Source: Stichopus chloronotus (taxonomy: Eukaryota; Echinodermata; Holothuroidea; Aspidochirotida; Stichopodidae). Taken from it: a stretch of DNA of 64,000 bases. Below, in pieces: positions 1 through 12,769 of this stretch (positions within the stretch are counted from its first letter, which is position 1; each line of letters starts with the position of its first letter). The notes beneath the pieces were generated by a model. It was not told where the DNA came from. It saw nothing but the letters and a program-made list of their open reading frames with translations, and did not search any database. The stretch is taken from positions 9,810,444-9,874,443 of the forward strand of contig CM037848.1 in NCBI GenBank assembly GCA_021234535.1, read 5' to 3'. The position numbers were made by a program, and so were the translations under genes.

Positions 1-3000
1 CTCCAATCACGGCAAGTTTGGCTGATTGTGAGACATCTATTACTTCAATCGCTGTAATGTAACTGACTGCTAGACACCGACACCAAGTAAATTGTAAACG
101 TAACTGTTCGTGAGACAGTAAACACTCAAATTATACTATAACGTTGTTAAATCGTAGGAGAACTGAAGTGATGAGACCGAGGGAGTCCCTTAAGTCACAT
201 TTAACAAACTTAAGTAACTTGTGTGAGTCGGATTAGAAGTAAGTTGTTTCATTTATGAAAAAAAAAAAGAAACATATAGTGCAACCATTAAACTCATAAC
301 CTATTTCAAGACTGTAAGGAAGTTGGCATTTTGTAAAGAAATTACGAGTATCAAATAGGCCTAAGAAGACATTACTATCACTATCTCTGTAATCAGAATA
401 CATATCTTTTTCAATGCTAACGAAAAGAAAACTTCTTTAAATTTAATAGTGATTGTAAGTTCTTTTCTTTCCATACAGGACACATCATTTGGCTACTTAT
501 GATACTAAAATCAATTGATCCAATCTTTAGTATACCAGAACATAAAATATGCATATGACTCAAATGAGTTACTCTTTCAATCGCTACATTTGTAATTGGA
601 TTAATTTCCTGTGATGAAATATAGTGAGGGGAGCAAAAGGAGCTAAGCATATCGTTTCAGATCATATTAAAATGTAACGTTCGTATATAATTTTGAAAGT
701 TGACTAGTATCACAGATTGATGTATTCATCTACTGACGATAGGCGACTCAAAAATCATGACAAATCAGAATTTCCAACCTTTTAAGAATTATTGCAAATG
801 GTTATAAATTTTAAATTAAAATTGATACCAAGCACACGTTTCAAATATTTATACCATTTTCTCTTTCTGTCTTCTCCATCTTTGAACTTCTGGGAGTGAT
901 TTTATGAATTTCGTTATTAATTAATCTCATGTTCCGCTAATAACGCCATGGTCTCACACGCCATCTTAAGACTCAGTTTCTGTCAAATGTCAGGGATTTT
1001 TTGAAAAATGTTTGGACGTTAATTTATAAGTTAATTAAGGTGAAATGGTGGGTTGATATGAAAAGGGATAATAATATAATAAAACATGGTATCGTGTGGT
1101 TATCATGAGATTGGAATCTGTCAATTGACAACATTAGCCGAGGAACTTCAATTAAAAGACAACATTACACATCTTAGGAGGGTGTGAACAATATCTTGAA
1201 GAAAACAAAAAAAGTTATCTTTAGTTAAGTGCCAAAGATTCGAGAGTAATCCTTTCCAAAGACAGGGTAATAAACCACATAATCACCCATTGTCTAGAAC
1301 AATTAGGTTGGTTGCCATGAATCAGATTTGGGCGTCGACTACGTCACAATCACAGAGGTCACGGTCAATTACATAGTAATGGCAGCACCCGTCGTATACA
1401 TACAAAGTGTTAGAAAGTCTGTTCGGCTGAACGTTTGAACATATCCTGTTGTCAATGAGAAGTTTCATTCCAACACGTCTGGAATATGATCGAAAATGGT
1501 TTAAAATGGCTTGCATAAGTCAGAAGACATGTTCCTTGCCAAGAATTCGCCTTTAAGATTTTCCGTCTGCTGTCGAGGCTTGTGCCTGAATTTTTTATTT
1601 ACAAAAATATATGGTAATTTTTGTTCAAGAATTTTATTACCATCAGCGGTTTCTTTTGTTCTCTTTTTCTGTTCCCCCTTATTTTCAGTTTTCTTTCTGC
1701 TTGAAAAGACACCGTGTACCGTCAATTATCACATCTTCATCTAACACATCTGCATACATCTCGATTCGTATAAAACTAAATTATCACCTTCGTCTTTTGT
1801 TCAATTTCAATATTATACCAAGATTCTTAAAAAGTCTAATTACGCGCAATTAGCTCACAGTTCGTCGAATGAGAGCACCGTATCTGGGAATGTAACCCCT
1901 GGGTGGGGTAACGATTCCTCTGACTCCTCCCATCCACGAAACGAATAGTCTCTGTGACCCCCGTCGTTAACTTCACTACATAGCAATTGTGACGTGTGGT
2001 TACATGCACGTTAAAGGCATCTGCGTTACCATACCATTTACTCTCCCCTTCCTGCTTTTTTAATGCTTTTAGAGTTTTTACTTTACGTGAATGCAGTACA
2101 TGTACAACACCAGAGTACCCTACTTGGACAAAGATCTTTCTCTCTCATAAAAGTAAGCAATCATTTTTACACATTTTAAAGGAGAATATTATGTACCTCA
2201 CAAAAGTATGGAACCATTCATCTTTTTACATACCACTTTTGTAAGTCTTGTTTGTACCTACTACGGATGAATTAAACAGTTCACTAAGATTAAGGAAGCT
2301 GTGACTCGAACAAAACAAAAGCTTTTTTTACACTACCATATCATTATTACTTACTTAACATATATTAGAACATGACTTCAGTCAATTTTCTCGACGAAAA
2401 GACTCTTCTTTAACTTTCTTTACATTTTATCACTTGAGGTATTTTAAACAGATGGATGATTTTTTTCCCGAAGACACCAGAAAATCGTCTTCGGAGGGGG
2501 AAAAATTCAATGGAAATAAGCATATAGAAACTCACGGGCATACAACGTGTGCGACGTGATTGCCAGTGTAGACTATTCTCGATTCTACAGAGGCGTCCCC
2601 TTAATTTTTGAAGATATGCTATTTTAAAAATTTATGGCGTCTTTGCTTCCACCGACGACCCATTAGGAAAGAAAACATCAGTCCTCATATACAATCCCAG
2701 AGGACGATCAAGGTGCTGTAGACCTAATTTAAATTAATATCAATGACACGAAGCAACGTTTTAGCGTTCATGACACAATTCTTTTCTCTCTCTCTCTCTC
2801 GCTCATTGGATCAATAGATGTCAATGAATTACAAAGAAAATTCTTTAGAAAGGAAAAATCAATATTAATCTCCCAGAAATGTTTTTTAAAGGATCATCCA
2901 ATTTTATCTGAGTTTTTTTTCTGTTTGCTTATTACCTAACTCTCATCTTTGTGATTTAAAAAAAAATATTTTAATACAGAAAGACAACTGTCACGTTATG

Positions 3001-5189
3001 TGTATGCAGGGAAAAAATGGATCGTTCAGAGGTATTTAGTGGCTGTATACCACAAAAATAAATAAAAAGCAGAATGACGTCATGGGAACAGTAAGTGAAG
3101 CCCAAATTCTCTTAGGCAAAAGGCGTTCTCATTAAACCGAGGAATATAAATCCAGAGGAAATTTCAGGACAACATAACTTGCAAACAGCTAAAGGTGGGA
3201 ATTCGGATTTCAATGAATATTATCAGGTTATATAAAGAAAAATCCTACGACCGCATTTACTTCTGTTGATGTAGTTAGATATGTAAGGAACAAATTTCTC
3301 GAACAAAATAATACATGTATTACACGTGGCAAATGTCGAAGGCAGAGCTATTTTGTCATACAGAGAAAGGACGCCGACCATTATGCACAGCTTTATTTGT
3401 TCTGTGTTTCAGTAGTAGTTAACCTGACGTCATTAAGGGTTATCTATTTCTACCCTGTATAAACGTCTTTTGTCGGTTGTAGACGATTGTGTGAGGGAGT
3501 CGAGAGTTTAAAACCACGTATCTCTGCAGCTCTGTTCACGATTTCTTTTTCTTCTTAAAAGTTTCAGTTTTAAAAACCCTTTATTGGCCTATCATCAGGA
3601 TTAGAATAGCAACATTTGTATACTAGATAGTACTAGCAAAAACGCAAAAGCATCACTGCAAGCAAAAAATTGTTATATCTGAATTCAGTAGTTTTGTAAG
3701 GTGTTGCTTATTCTCTTTTTTTCTTTGTTATCGAAAAGGAGGAACTTGCACATTTGCCAAGTCTGTCAACTCTGCCAGTGCTACCAGGTTCTTGTAATAT
3801 AATGGTTTAATACAACGTCTTACACTGCTTTATTAACTTTACCTGTGCACTAGGCTTCAGACTTTAATACTAATTCAGATTAAGCATATATTTGTTAATT
3901 TAGTTTGGTCATATAATAATTCTTGTACTCATATTTTTTGTCCTGATGAACTGTACGTATTTCCAGTAGAGGCCGCTACTCTTCCCCTCTGCACCACATG
4001 TGCTTGCAAGTATTTCCTCAATTTGAGATCACCATTTCCAACTTCATACATGTCATCGCAAATGTATTAACGCTTAAAGTGTCTGTCGGCGCATTTCTTC
4101 CATTTTTCTCTGATCACTACAAACCTGTCAATTTACCTGAATGTTAAAGACGTCACTCATTTTTGACGAATCAACATTGGACAAACATCAGATGAGGGGA
4201 ATTAATTATATCATGACACGTAGGACCGCCTGAATTCATTCTCATTTCAAATGATTGCCACCTTTAAATTCAATTCCATTGCCAGCGCTAATCATCCATA
4301 GGACCTCCAAGATACCGTAGGTGTCCTTAGTCGCACAACATGGTATTCAGAAAATGAATGCACTGTTAAAGAGCTCATTTCTTTGGAGAATCTTGCAACA
4401 TTTGTGTCTATCTGTATGGTAGGTATTGAAAGTAATTAAGGAATCCCCAACCATTGCTCGTAATGTATTTTGTATCAAAAGTCCACTGGTGCTTAGAACT
4501 CTATTCAAGTTTGACAAATTGACAGGAATTTCTGCTGCTTACAGACAGGTCTCGTCTGGAAGAACTGCGACTAGGATGCCTGAATGTACCGGCGCCACAG
4601 GATGCTGGTATTATCTTAGTGAATAACATATCTCCGATAATTTTCACAGAGTACTTGATTGCGGAGGGGGCATTCGCCACCTCTTTAATGCTATTGTGTA
4701 ACCACCAACACATTTACAACAAAAGTCCTAAGCAAACTCGCGAGAGATTTTGTTTTAGCATGTATAAAGACAAAGTAAGGAAAATACCTCACACTAGAAT
4801 TACCGCGAGGTAATTATGTTATTTGGATTCAGAGAGAGTGAGTAACATGGAAAAGAATTCCAAGGTATGTTTGTTTTCAGGGTATTGCTAATCAAGTGGA
4901 CCTTCAGAGAAAAGTAGAATGCTGCTAAGTCATGCAGTGCGACAGACTGACACCACTAATGATACGAAGACGGTGGCAATGTTTGCATAGCTGAGTGTGA
5001 TATAAGCAGAAGCGTTCGCTGATATCGACTTACATTGAGATTACATTTCCTTTTATCAAACGTGCTTTTGAAACAGGACTACATTGAAGATCATGCCCAT
5101 ACTTTTTTTTCTTCAAGACGAGTGGGATAACACACAAATATGGTACCAATTATGATGAATGCATTTTGCTGCAATCAGTTGAGCTTATA
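1..5189. other. Non-coding stretch, nothing recognised
   Basis: No open frame here shows family resemblance or convincing exon structure, and all frames are short. A small (TC)n tract lies near 2783-2801. The sequence is AT-rich like the rest of the window and could be intergenic or intronic. Confidence 0.6.
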
Positions 5190-5896
5190 CTCCGTTTCCT
5201 CCCCTGCCAGTAGAACGCAACTTCCCTTCCCAGTCCACTGCAGTAACTCTACCCCATAACAGTGAAACGCTAGTCCACTGCACTAACTGCATTCCACGGC
5301 ACTGGAAGACTAATCCACTGAGGTAACTCCACTCCACTATGGTAAAATGCAACTTGTTCATAACAGGAACTCCATTTCACTACAGTGACCGCCAATTCAA
5401 CTTGACTTCACTACAATGGAAGGCTAGTCCATTGCAATAAACCACCATATTGGATTGTCATAATCACTTGCAGTAATTCAACGCCAACATAGTGGAGCGC
5501 CACTCCACAGTAGTAACTCCACTGAACTACAATGGACCGCCAGTTAAATGCAGTAACTGCACTACATTACAGTGGAAGGCTGGAAGATTGAAGTAAATCT
5601 ACTTGACTAAAGTGGAACGCCAGCCCCCTATAATTCCCCTCCACTACAGTTGACTTCTAGTCAACTTCAAGAAGTCAACTTCAGTAACTCCACCCTCACC
5701 ACAGTAGAAGGCCAGTAACACCACTCTAGTACATTGAGAGGAAGTCCACTGCAGTAACTCTACACCAGTGCATTTAAATGCTAGTCTTCATGCAGTAACT
5801 GCACTCCACCACGAAGGAACACCAATTGACTGCAGTTACTTCACTACAGTGAAACGTCAGTCCACCGCAGTAGCTCCACTTCAAGAGAGTAACGTC
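5190..5896. repeat. Diverged 40-bp minisatellite, about 17 units
   Basis: Units of about 40 bp recur across the block. Each begins near GTCCACTGCAGTAACTCCAC and ends near CTACAGTGGAACGCCA. Three consecutive clear units lie at about 5232-5351. Neighbouring units differ at many positions and some are truncated or slipped, so the array looks old. The unit carries short inverted motifs (CCACTG, CAGTGG, CTGCAG) that give local dyad symmetry. No long frame crosses the block. Confidence 0.85.
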
Positions 5897-7836
5897 AACC
5901 TGTGTAGCTCGAAATGTTAATATTGAAAGGCAAACTTGTGCAACAAAACTAAACAAAATTGTAACAAACAGACAAACAGATACGAAACTTGTCTACAAAT
6001 TACACCATCATTAAACTTGTTGAAGAGGTATGCACACCCTTTAGGTACGAGGACACACATCTCATTCCCACAACTTTGAAGTCCTCATATCCTTTTCTTG
6101 TTTCCAACTGATAAACCGAAGGCGACACGCTAAGTCAACATCACTGCATCTCCTTCTATGTGAGTGAAAACTCAACTGTGAAATTTCATTGCATCGCTTC
6201 AGTGAGATTTGCAGTTGACCGCATTAAAACCCAGCACGAGTCCCTTGCAGTTTGAATTTCCAGCTGTACATGTCTTCTAGCTGAGTTGGGTTGTACCCTT
6301 CATTTTGCTGCATCACACATCTGTAGGCTAAGACAAAAGACTGCGTGGAATGGATGTCATTTGCAAAGTTTCAATTGTTGTCACTTGGCATCAGGCATCG
6401 CCACTGCTTTGGAAAGTAGCTATACCTCACATCTGAAATTGTATTTAATTGGTGAGACGATCGTGTGTAGTCGCTTTTATCGTTTTCAAAGAATCGTGCC
6501 CGACACGAACACGTTCTACGTTCATTAACGAGTCACGAGCGCAGCTTCCAAACATTAATTATGGTTCATACGGTTTGTGTACTCATGTATTTTATGTATC
6601 GATGTGGTAAAGACATTGCACATATCATGCATCTCTTTCACTGTCTCTCTGATTCTGTGTGACAAGAGCAACAAAAAAGCAACTAATGTGCTCATATTAT
6701 GCAAGTTCGCTCTCCACTCTACATACTCTCCCTGTTATTTAATACATAATTTTACGAAAAAGCCATCTAAAACAAACGAATGTTTTTCGTATTTCAGAAT
6801 AATTTTCGATATCACGTCATACTTTTCAAGAGTGAGTTCCCATACATTTCAGTTCCGACGGGAATACGTCTCCTGTGAGTTGTGTACTGCTCAAGAGTTA
6901 TAGAGCACGTAATAACAGGCAAATATTAAGATTATTATCGAGTTCCTTCCTCATTTTTTTTTACGCTGACGGGTTTAAAACGGCTAAAAATGTGATGTGT
7001 CGAGATTTATCAAACAGTTACAAGCCGCATGAGAAAGGAGCACATTAAATATAAACGACATCCGTCGTCGGCAGTAATAACAGCAACAACATCCACTACC
7101 ATACCAACGTTGGATGGCCTAGACGAGCCTATTACGTAGAGTCTATACGATGGCATGACACCTACACCTATGTTAGACTGCATATATGCATATATTTACA
7201 TGTGACAGCCTACCGTACATCTTACCCGCAAATTGCGGATCCTGGTACTATGGTTTAATGTTGCACCTGAAAAGTCATTAAGGAAAAGCAGTTTCGCACA
7301 AGAATTTTTCACACATTTACAAAAAAGCTATGATAAACGTCCTGCCTAGACTATGTGCACACAATATCTTAATTTACGAGATGGTGACAAGTTTTGAAGT
7401 TAAATTGTGGCACAAAATATTGTTTGTAGTCCGTGGCGCATATGGTGAATTTGAGGAAAGTTATGTACCTTCTGAAGCTGGACCAGATACAAAACAACCT
7501 GTGAAATATGCCCAAGATTAAAAGAAAATGTCCAAAAATATGAAGCATGAAGAGTTAAAGGACGCTGATCACAAATCTCCTAATTAAACGAACTTAAAGT
7601 GAAGTTTGATTAAGATTCTGTCGAATCATATGCTTGCATGAAGGAATTACGTTCGATGAGATAGAATAGACAATTCGCCAGCTATTTCAAGCGAAACTCT
7701 TCAGTTCAGAATCATGGCTGTCAGTGGAGATGAAAACTGATTAATAAGGACAATGTTTTATTGTTAAACTGGATAATGCTATTGTTGTACATGTAATTGT
7801 AATCATAGCTGGCTGATCTGTGTAGTTTACTGACGG
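5897..7836. other. Non-coding stretch, nothing recognised
   Basis: Only short frames without recognisable domains occur here. A 108-codon plus-strand frame at 6577-6903 has no resemblance I can name and no supporting splice signals, so it is treated as chance. Confidence 0.55.
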
Positions 7837-7838
7837 TA

Positions 7839-8055
7839 CACTCAGAGAATTATTTACCTAAATTATGTAAAATAAGAACTCCATAAATTTTATGTAAAAT
7901 TAATGTAAGCAGTATTTGTAAATTTTACATAATTTTGATAAATGTTATTACATTTTAGTAAAATTGTTATATCATAATGTAAGACTTACATTAACTGTGT
8001 AAAATTTTACCTAAAAGTTATGGAGTTCTTATTTTACTTTACGTTTTTGTGAGTG
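7839..8055. mobile_element. MITE-like inverted-repeat element with TA target duplication
   Basis: The element starts CACTCA and ends TGAGTG, and is flanked on both sides by TA (7837-7838 and 8056-8057), as expected for Tc1/mariner-type insertion. The two halves fold back on each other. A perfect 20-bp block, GTAAAATAAGAACTCCATAA, lies at 7867-7886, with its reverse complement at 8018-8037. Imperfect pairing continues inward through AT-rich GTAAAAT and AATGTAAG motifs. There is no coding capacity, so mobilisation would need a transposase in trans. The family assignment rests only on the TA duplication and the termini. Confidence 0.75.
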
Positions 8056-8057
8056 TA

Positions 8058-11000
8058 TGCGCTTCCCAGACAAGAACAATTTAATCTCTTTCCTTGTGAA
8101 TTCAAAACAATTAACGTTGTACCATAAAATAAAAAAAATTTTTGTGTACGATTGTTCTATTTGCCACGTGGCCCAAAGCCACCCGAAGAAGGAAAAGAAA
8201 AAAGAAACGTTTTAAAAGGTCTTATCTATCGCTTTTTGCTGTTTGTATGTCAGACAAAACCTGATACTATCGAAACTTGCATAAGTCCATTGATGTTAAA
8301 AATTCGCGTTGTGTAAACCGTGGATGCCGCCAGTCCAATTGCGTGTCAATTTGATGTCAAGGTCGGGTAGCCTCGAGCAAATTGAGTACGTTAATATGCT
8401 TTTCCTGTACCAGAGTGCACGCAATCTTTTCACTCCCTCGCCGTAGTTCCTAACCTTCAGTCAATCGTTTTTTTTTTTTCTTTTTCCTCTCTTTTCGCTG
8501 GAAGCCAGTTACCGCATTTACAGTTTTTAATTGCCAAGCAATCGACAGCGAAGATGTCGAATCGCTAACTTTGAGTCGCCGTTGATCGAGGCGCTTTGAA
8601 GTTTTGTTTCTATAATGGTGGCGGGAAGGAAGCGGGAAAGCCATTCAACGAAAGGTATCCCAACGACAAACGCAAGGGAAGGACCCTCTTCAAATTGAAT
8701 TGATTTGCGAATTACCGACATCCTGTGTGTACAGGAATAGACAAAGGTCAGACCCTCGACACAAAAGTGAAACAGATGATCATGTTTCACAAGAAGAGGC
8801 TATGCTTTACAACTGTGACACCATACTAAGAGAATGACAGGTAGTTTTGCGAAGTACATAACATGCTTTCATTTTATTTCCTTTTTTATGGGGGCGGTGG
8901 CGTTTTTGTGGCTGTGTTACTACAATTGAGTACGGCAATTGATGAGCAAAATGTCCACAAAATAAAAACAAACTTCAAAACCTCCCGGAAGTGCAAGTCC
9001 CAATTTTATATAAACAAAGGCGAGTACTTTAATATTTGTATTTTTCTACAATTTGAGTATTCTGTTGATTTAGAGACTTTCTGATCTAAATTTATCCCCT
9101 GAGCTCAGTTTGCTATTCAAAGACTTAACAACATGCTTTTCTATGATTACTTTGGAGGAAGAGGAAATAACAAACCATCCGTTTGTATTTAACTGCCCTC
9201 CTTTAAACGACCCCGTGTACAGTATGTAGTCGTAAGGCACGTAAAATTAAGTGTGACAGTGTAGACGGGCCGCTATGACATGTCGTGGGAAATGTGGCAT
9301 CGTGGTCTAACCTCGTGGAAAGGTCACACAGTGCTCCCATATAACGGCAATTAAAGCGTGTATGCGGTCACGTTTCAAGGGCGCGTGTAAGGTTTAATCA
9401 CTTAAATACGAGTTGAGAATACAGTAGACGGTACCATAAGCAGACGCCAAAATGTATTGCCATTATTACTTGTGGCACTTCTACCGTCAGAAGTATAAGT
9501 AACCAGAGACTGTTCGTTTCGTCGTCAAAATTTAATGTATATAGTAATTGACAAACAGGGCACGGCAAACTTGCGGGTGGTTTACATAATCTAAACCCTC
9601 ACATAGCCTACCGCCATAAAACTTAACGATTGCATATATACTGTTTACCGATAATTGCTTTTAGATGGAATTAATGATTGCATGAGTGAGAACCCTTAAA
9701 ACGTGTAACGGTGATTAAAATTTCATGCCAGCAAAAATATGTTAGACACTGATATTTTCCAAAAACTACTGCATCATTTAAATGTATTAAACTTCAGTAC
9801 GAACGCTGCTGCATGTACACTTGGATGTACGTCCGATTCCCTACATAATGTTGTTTATGAGTCATCAAAAGGAATCATTTACTTTGGAGTTGAGATGTTT
9901 TCAGATACAAGCAACTCTAATGCCATTTACATTCTCACTTTCCGACAGTCCTTTCAGAGACGGCTCGCTGCTTATACGAGATTAATAAGGAAAAAAGGCA
10001 AAATATTTCCTTGCAATATTCTTTGCTAATAGCAACATTTGATCGTCTTACTTATAATTTTCTTCCTTCATCAATAGTTTTTCCTAATCTTTTACAGTGC
10101 TCCCTGAGCGGGCGGCTCAAACCAAAAGAGGACACAGCTACACCATTATACAGAAAACATGGGCTTTCATTAAAACATATTTCCCAGCAATTGTGAGTCG
10201 GTACTAAAATGTTTTAAGCCAACACCCCTTGCAATGACCCTGCACAAAACCATGGACCTACTGACACAGGACCCGTTGAGCCCATTAGTCGCCCCCCCCC
10301 CCCTCAGACTGATCTTTTACATGAGAATTTCATTTGCTAATCTTTACTTGTGACTTTTCTTGCTGATCTTAACCGATGAATGATTTACGTCACTTGCTAC
10401 TGCTCTGCACATGGTTTTTCATTGTGTTTTACCTTAAATTTTTGTCATTACTGCTTTGGTATTTTTTTTTTCCTTTTGAAAATCCACTACAGTGCCATAT
10501 CGCGAAGTCTTCGCTAATTTTTATTTGCGCTTGTTATAATTTATCTTTACTCATGACTGCATGATTTCGCTGATCAGTTTTTATTTCATACTTTCTTTTG
10601 TAGTTTGCTTCGATTAATTTTTGCTTGTGATTGTCCCTGTCAAACTTTATTGTTTCTCTGTACTATTTCTGTATGCGTGCCGTCGCCATTTGCAATCTTT
10701 ACGCACTAATCGTAACCCCCCAGACAATGACTACCGGGTACCTGGAGAGCCATAAATTTTCATCGGCAGCGGAAAATGATCGTAGACGGGCTATTGTCAC
10801 TGTTCGTCGTAAAGTCTCTCGAATCAACCTGCTATAGGAACAAATGAAATATCTCTTTGCTCTATCGCTTCATTCTCAACATCAATCTTCTTCTCTTTTT
10901 GTTTTCTCTTTTTTTTTCATTTACATCTTTCTCCTCATAATCGTATTGCATACGGAGCAAGTATCATAGAAGACTTAGTGGTTTCTTTATATCGCACCGT

Positions 11001-11800
11001 TTACATGACATGAGAACATTTATAAAAAATAGATATCGTACTGATACAAGAGGACGAAAAGAAAGAATTCTGCATGCTGACGTATTGACGCGCATCATTC
11101 AATATCTAAAAGATTTTCATTTCAAAATTCAAAATCTTTGCAAGAGATCTACCCAAATTTGAAAGTGTTGTTTTCTGGCCTTTACGTATAGGCGTAAGTC
11201 TTTTTTCATTGCACCTCAAGTCAAGCGTTAATTCGCTGTTGATATAACTACAACTAAGTGGTGCCCCTTCGAGATGTGACCTATAAAATTCCTCTGTGGG
11301 ACCCTTATTTTGGTTGGACACTCTCCAAGACGGTGCCTGGTAATCAACATTGGTATAGTGCGTGATCTCAAGGCCCCTGAGTCGAGTGAGTAATACTTGT
11401 ACATGACAGATGTACCGTATATATTATACATGTAGTGAACCTTTTCGCTTTCATGATGTAGTCTGTACGGAGCTCTGAAATACGCAGACAATTTGAAAGC
11501 AAACATAACCTTTCAAGAAGAACACGAAGGAGGAAAAGAAGAGCCGACCTTGTCCTGTTAGGAGCTTTTGGGAGTTCAAAAAACTTCCAAAGGCGAAATT
11601 GCATAGGCTATCAAACAGGAGTAAACGTTGGAAGACAATACAAACACATTGCAATACTACAATCTCCTCATTGCATGTTATCGTTAAAAACGGCCCCTAC
11701 TCGGTCACCAATTTGTACTGCCACGTATAACAGGGTACAATCAACGGACATGGGCTGATTATCTCATTTCTAACAATTTGCCCTTTTACCCGTCATTTAA
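8058..11800. other. Non-coding stretch, nothing recognised
   Basis: Short unrelated frames only. A run of 12 C lies at 10292-10303. No gene, RNA or transposon could be identified. Confidence 0.55.
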
Positions 11801-11934
11801 GCTATGGATCAAGGAATATGCCCCGTGCAGCTGGTCGAAAGCCTTAACGATTTGTCACAGACTGTGAACGCAAAGTCTGACGTCAGAGTCAATGACGTCA
11901 CAGACGCCCTTACCAGAGCAAAAAGAGAAGTTAC
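11801..11934 (+). CDS. Candidate internal or first coding exon, unrecognised protein
   Basis: A 134-bp segment has the full layout of a vertebrate-style exon. Upstream lies a branch-point-like TTCTAAC, then a pyrimidine-rich stretch and an AG at 11799-11800. Downstream is a consensus donor, GTAAGT, at 11935. Only one of the three forward frames stays open across it. That frame starts at ATG 11804 and encodes about 43 residues beginning MDQGICPVQLVESLNDLSQT and ending near TRAKREV, leaving phase 2 at the donor. An in-frame TAA sits immediately before the acceptor AG, so the frame cannot continue upstream without splicing. The base composition is visibly less AT-rich than the flanks. I do not recognise the protein and found no partner exon. 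It could be a chance combination of signals. Confidence 0.4.
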
Positions 11935-12451
11935 GTAAGTAACCATGTCATCGTGGGAGATAATTCAAATGCCGAGGAAGCTATGCGAAGGTGGTAACCT
12001 TGTACAGTGTTTTTGTTGTGTTGTTATCTACGTAAGATGAGATTGTTATCATTTTCGTTTACTCGCACATAAATGCACGCTGTATTTTACATCCTAGCTT
12101 TCACAAGTAGATGGCAACTTAACTTGAAATTGGGAAAAAACTTCAAATCAAACTTCAAATCCTCACGCCAATGGCAGGATATATCTCAGATTAGATCTTG
12201 TAACAAAAATTGATATACAACATACTTAATTTTCTGTACGTTTTGAGTACATAGGAGTTCGCATTCACATTACTTTGATATGGTTAAATCAACGCAATTC
12301 AATTCCTTGATAACTTGATTAACTTGATGACTTCAAACTCTTTAAGAGATGCAATTTGTTTTAACAATTTTTCAATGACAGGTGATACGAATCATACACC
12401 ACCTCCACTAATCAAATGAAATACAAGTTCCGTGTATATAATGTTTAAACA

Positions 12452-12471
12452 TATATATATATATATCAATA

Positions 12472-12504
<33 letters not shown>

Positions 12505-12507
12505 GTG

Positions 12508-12539
<32 letters not shown>

Positions 12540-12559
12540 CACATATATATATACACATA

Positions 12560-12591
<32 letters not shown>

Positions 12592-12737
12592 CACATATAT
12601 ATACATATATATATATATGTGTATATATATATGTGTATATATATATATATATATATGTGTGTATATATATATATGTGTATATATATATGTGTATATATAT
12701 ATATGTATATATATGTATATATATATATATATATATA

Positions 12738-12767
<30 letters not shown>
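12452..12767. repeat. Compound (TA)n microsatellite with ACAC and GTGT interruptions
   Basis: About 315 bp of (TA)n is interrupted by ACAC variants mainly in its left half and GTGT variants mainly in its right half. The array is therefore roughly self-complementary about a centre near 12,610. The Tyr/Ile-rich frames that cross it on both strands are artefacts of the repeat. Confidence 0.95.
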
Positions 12768-12769
<2 letters not shown>

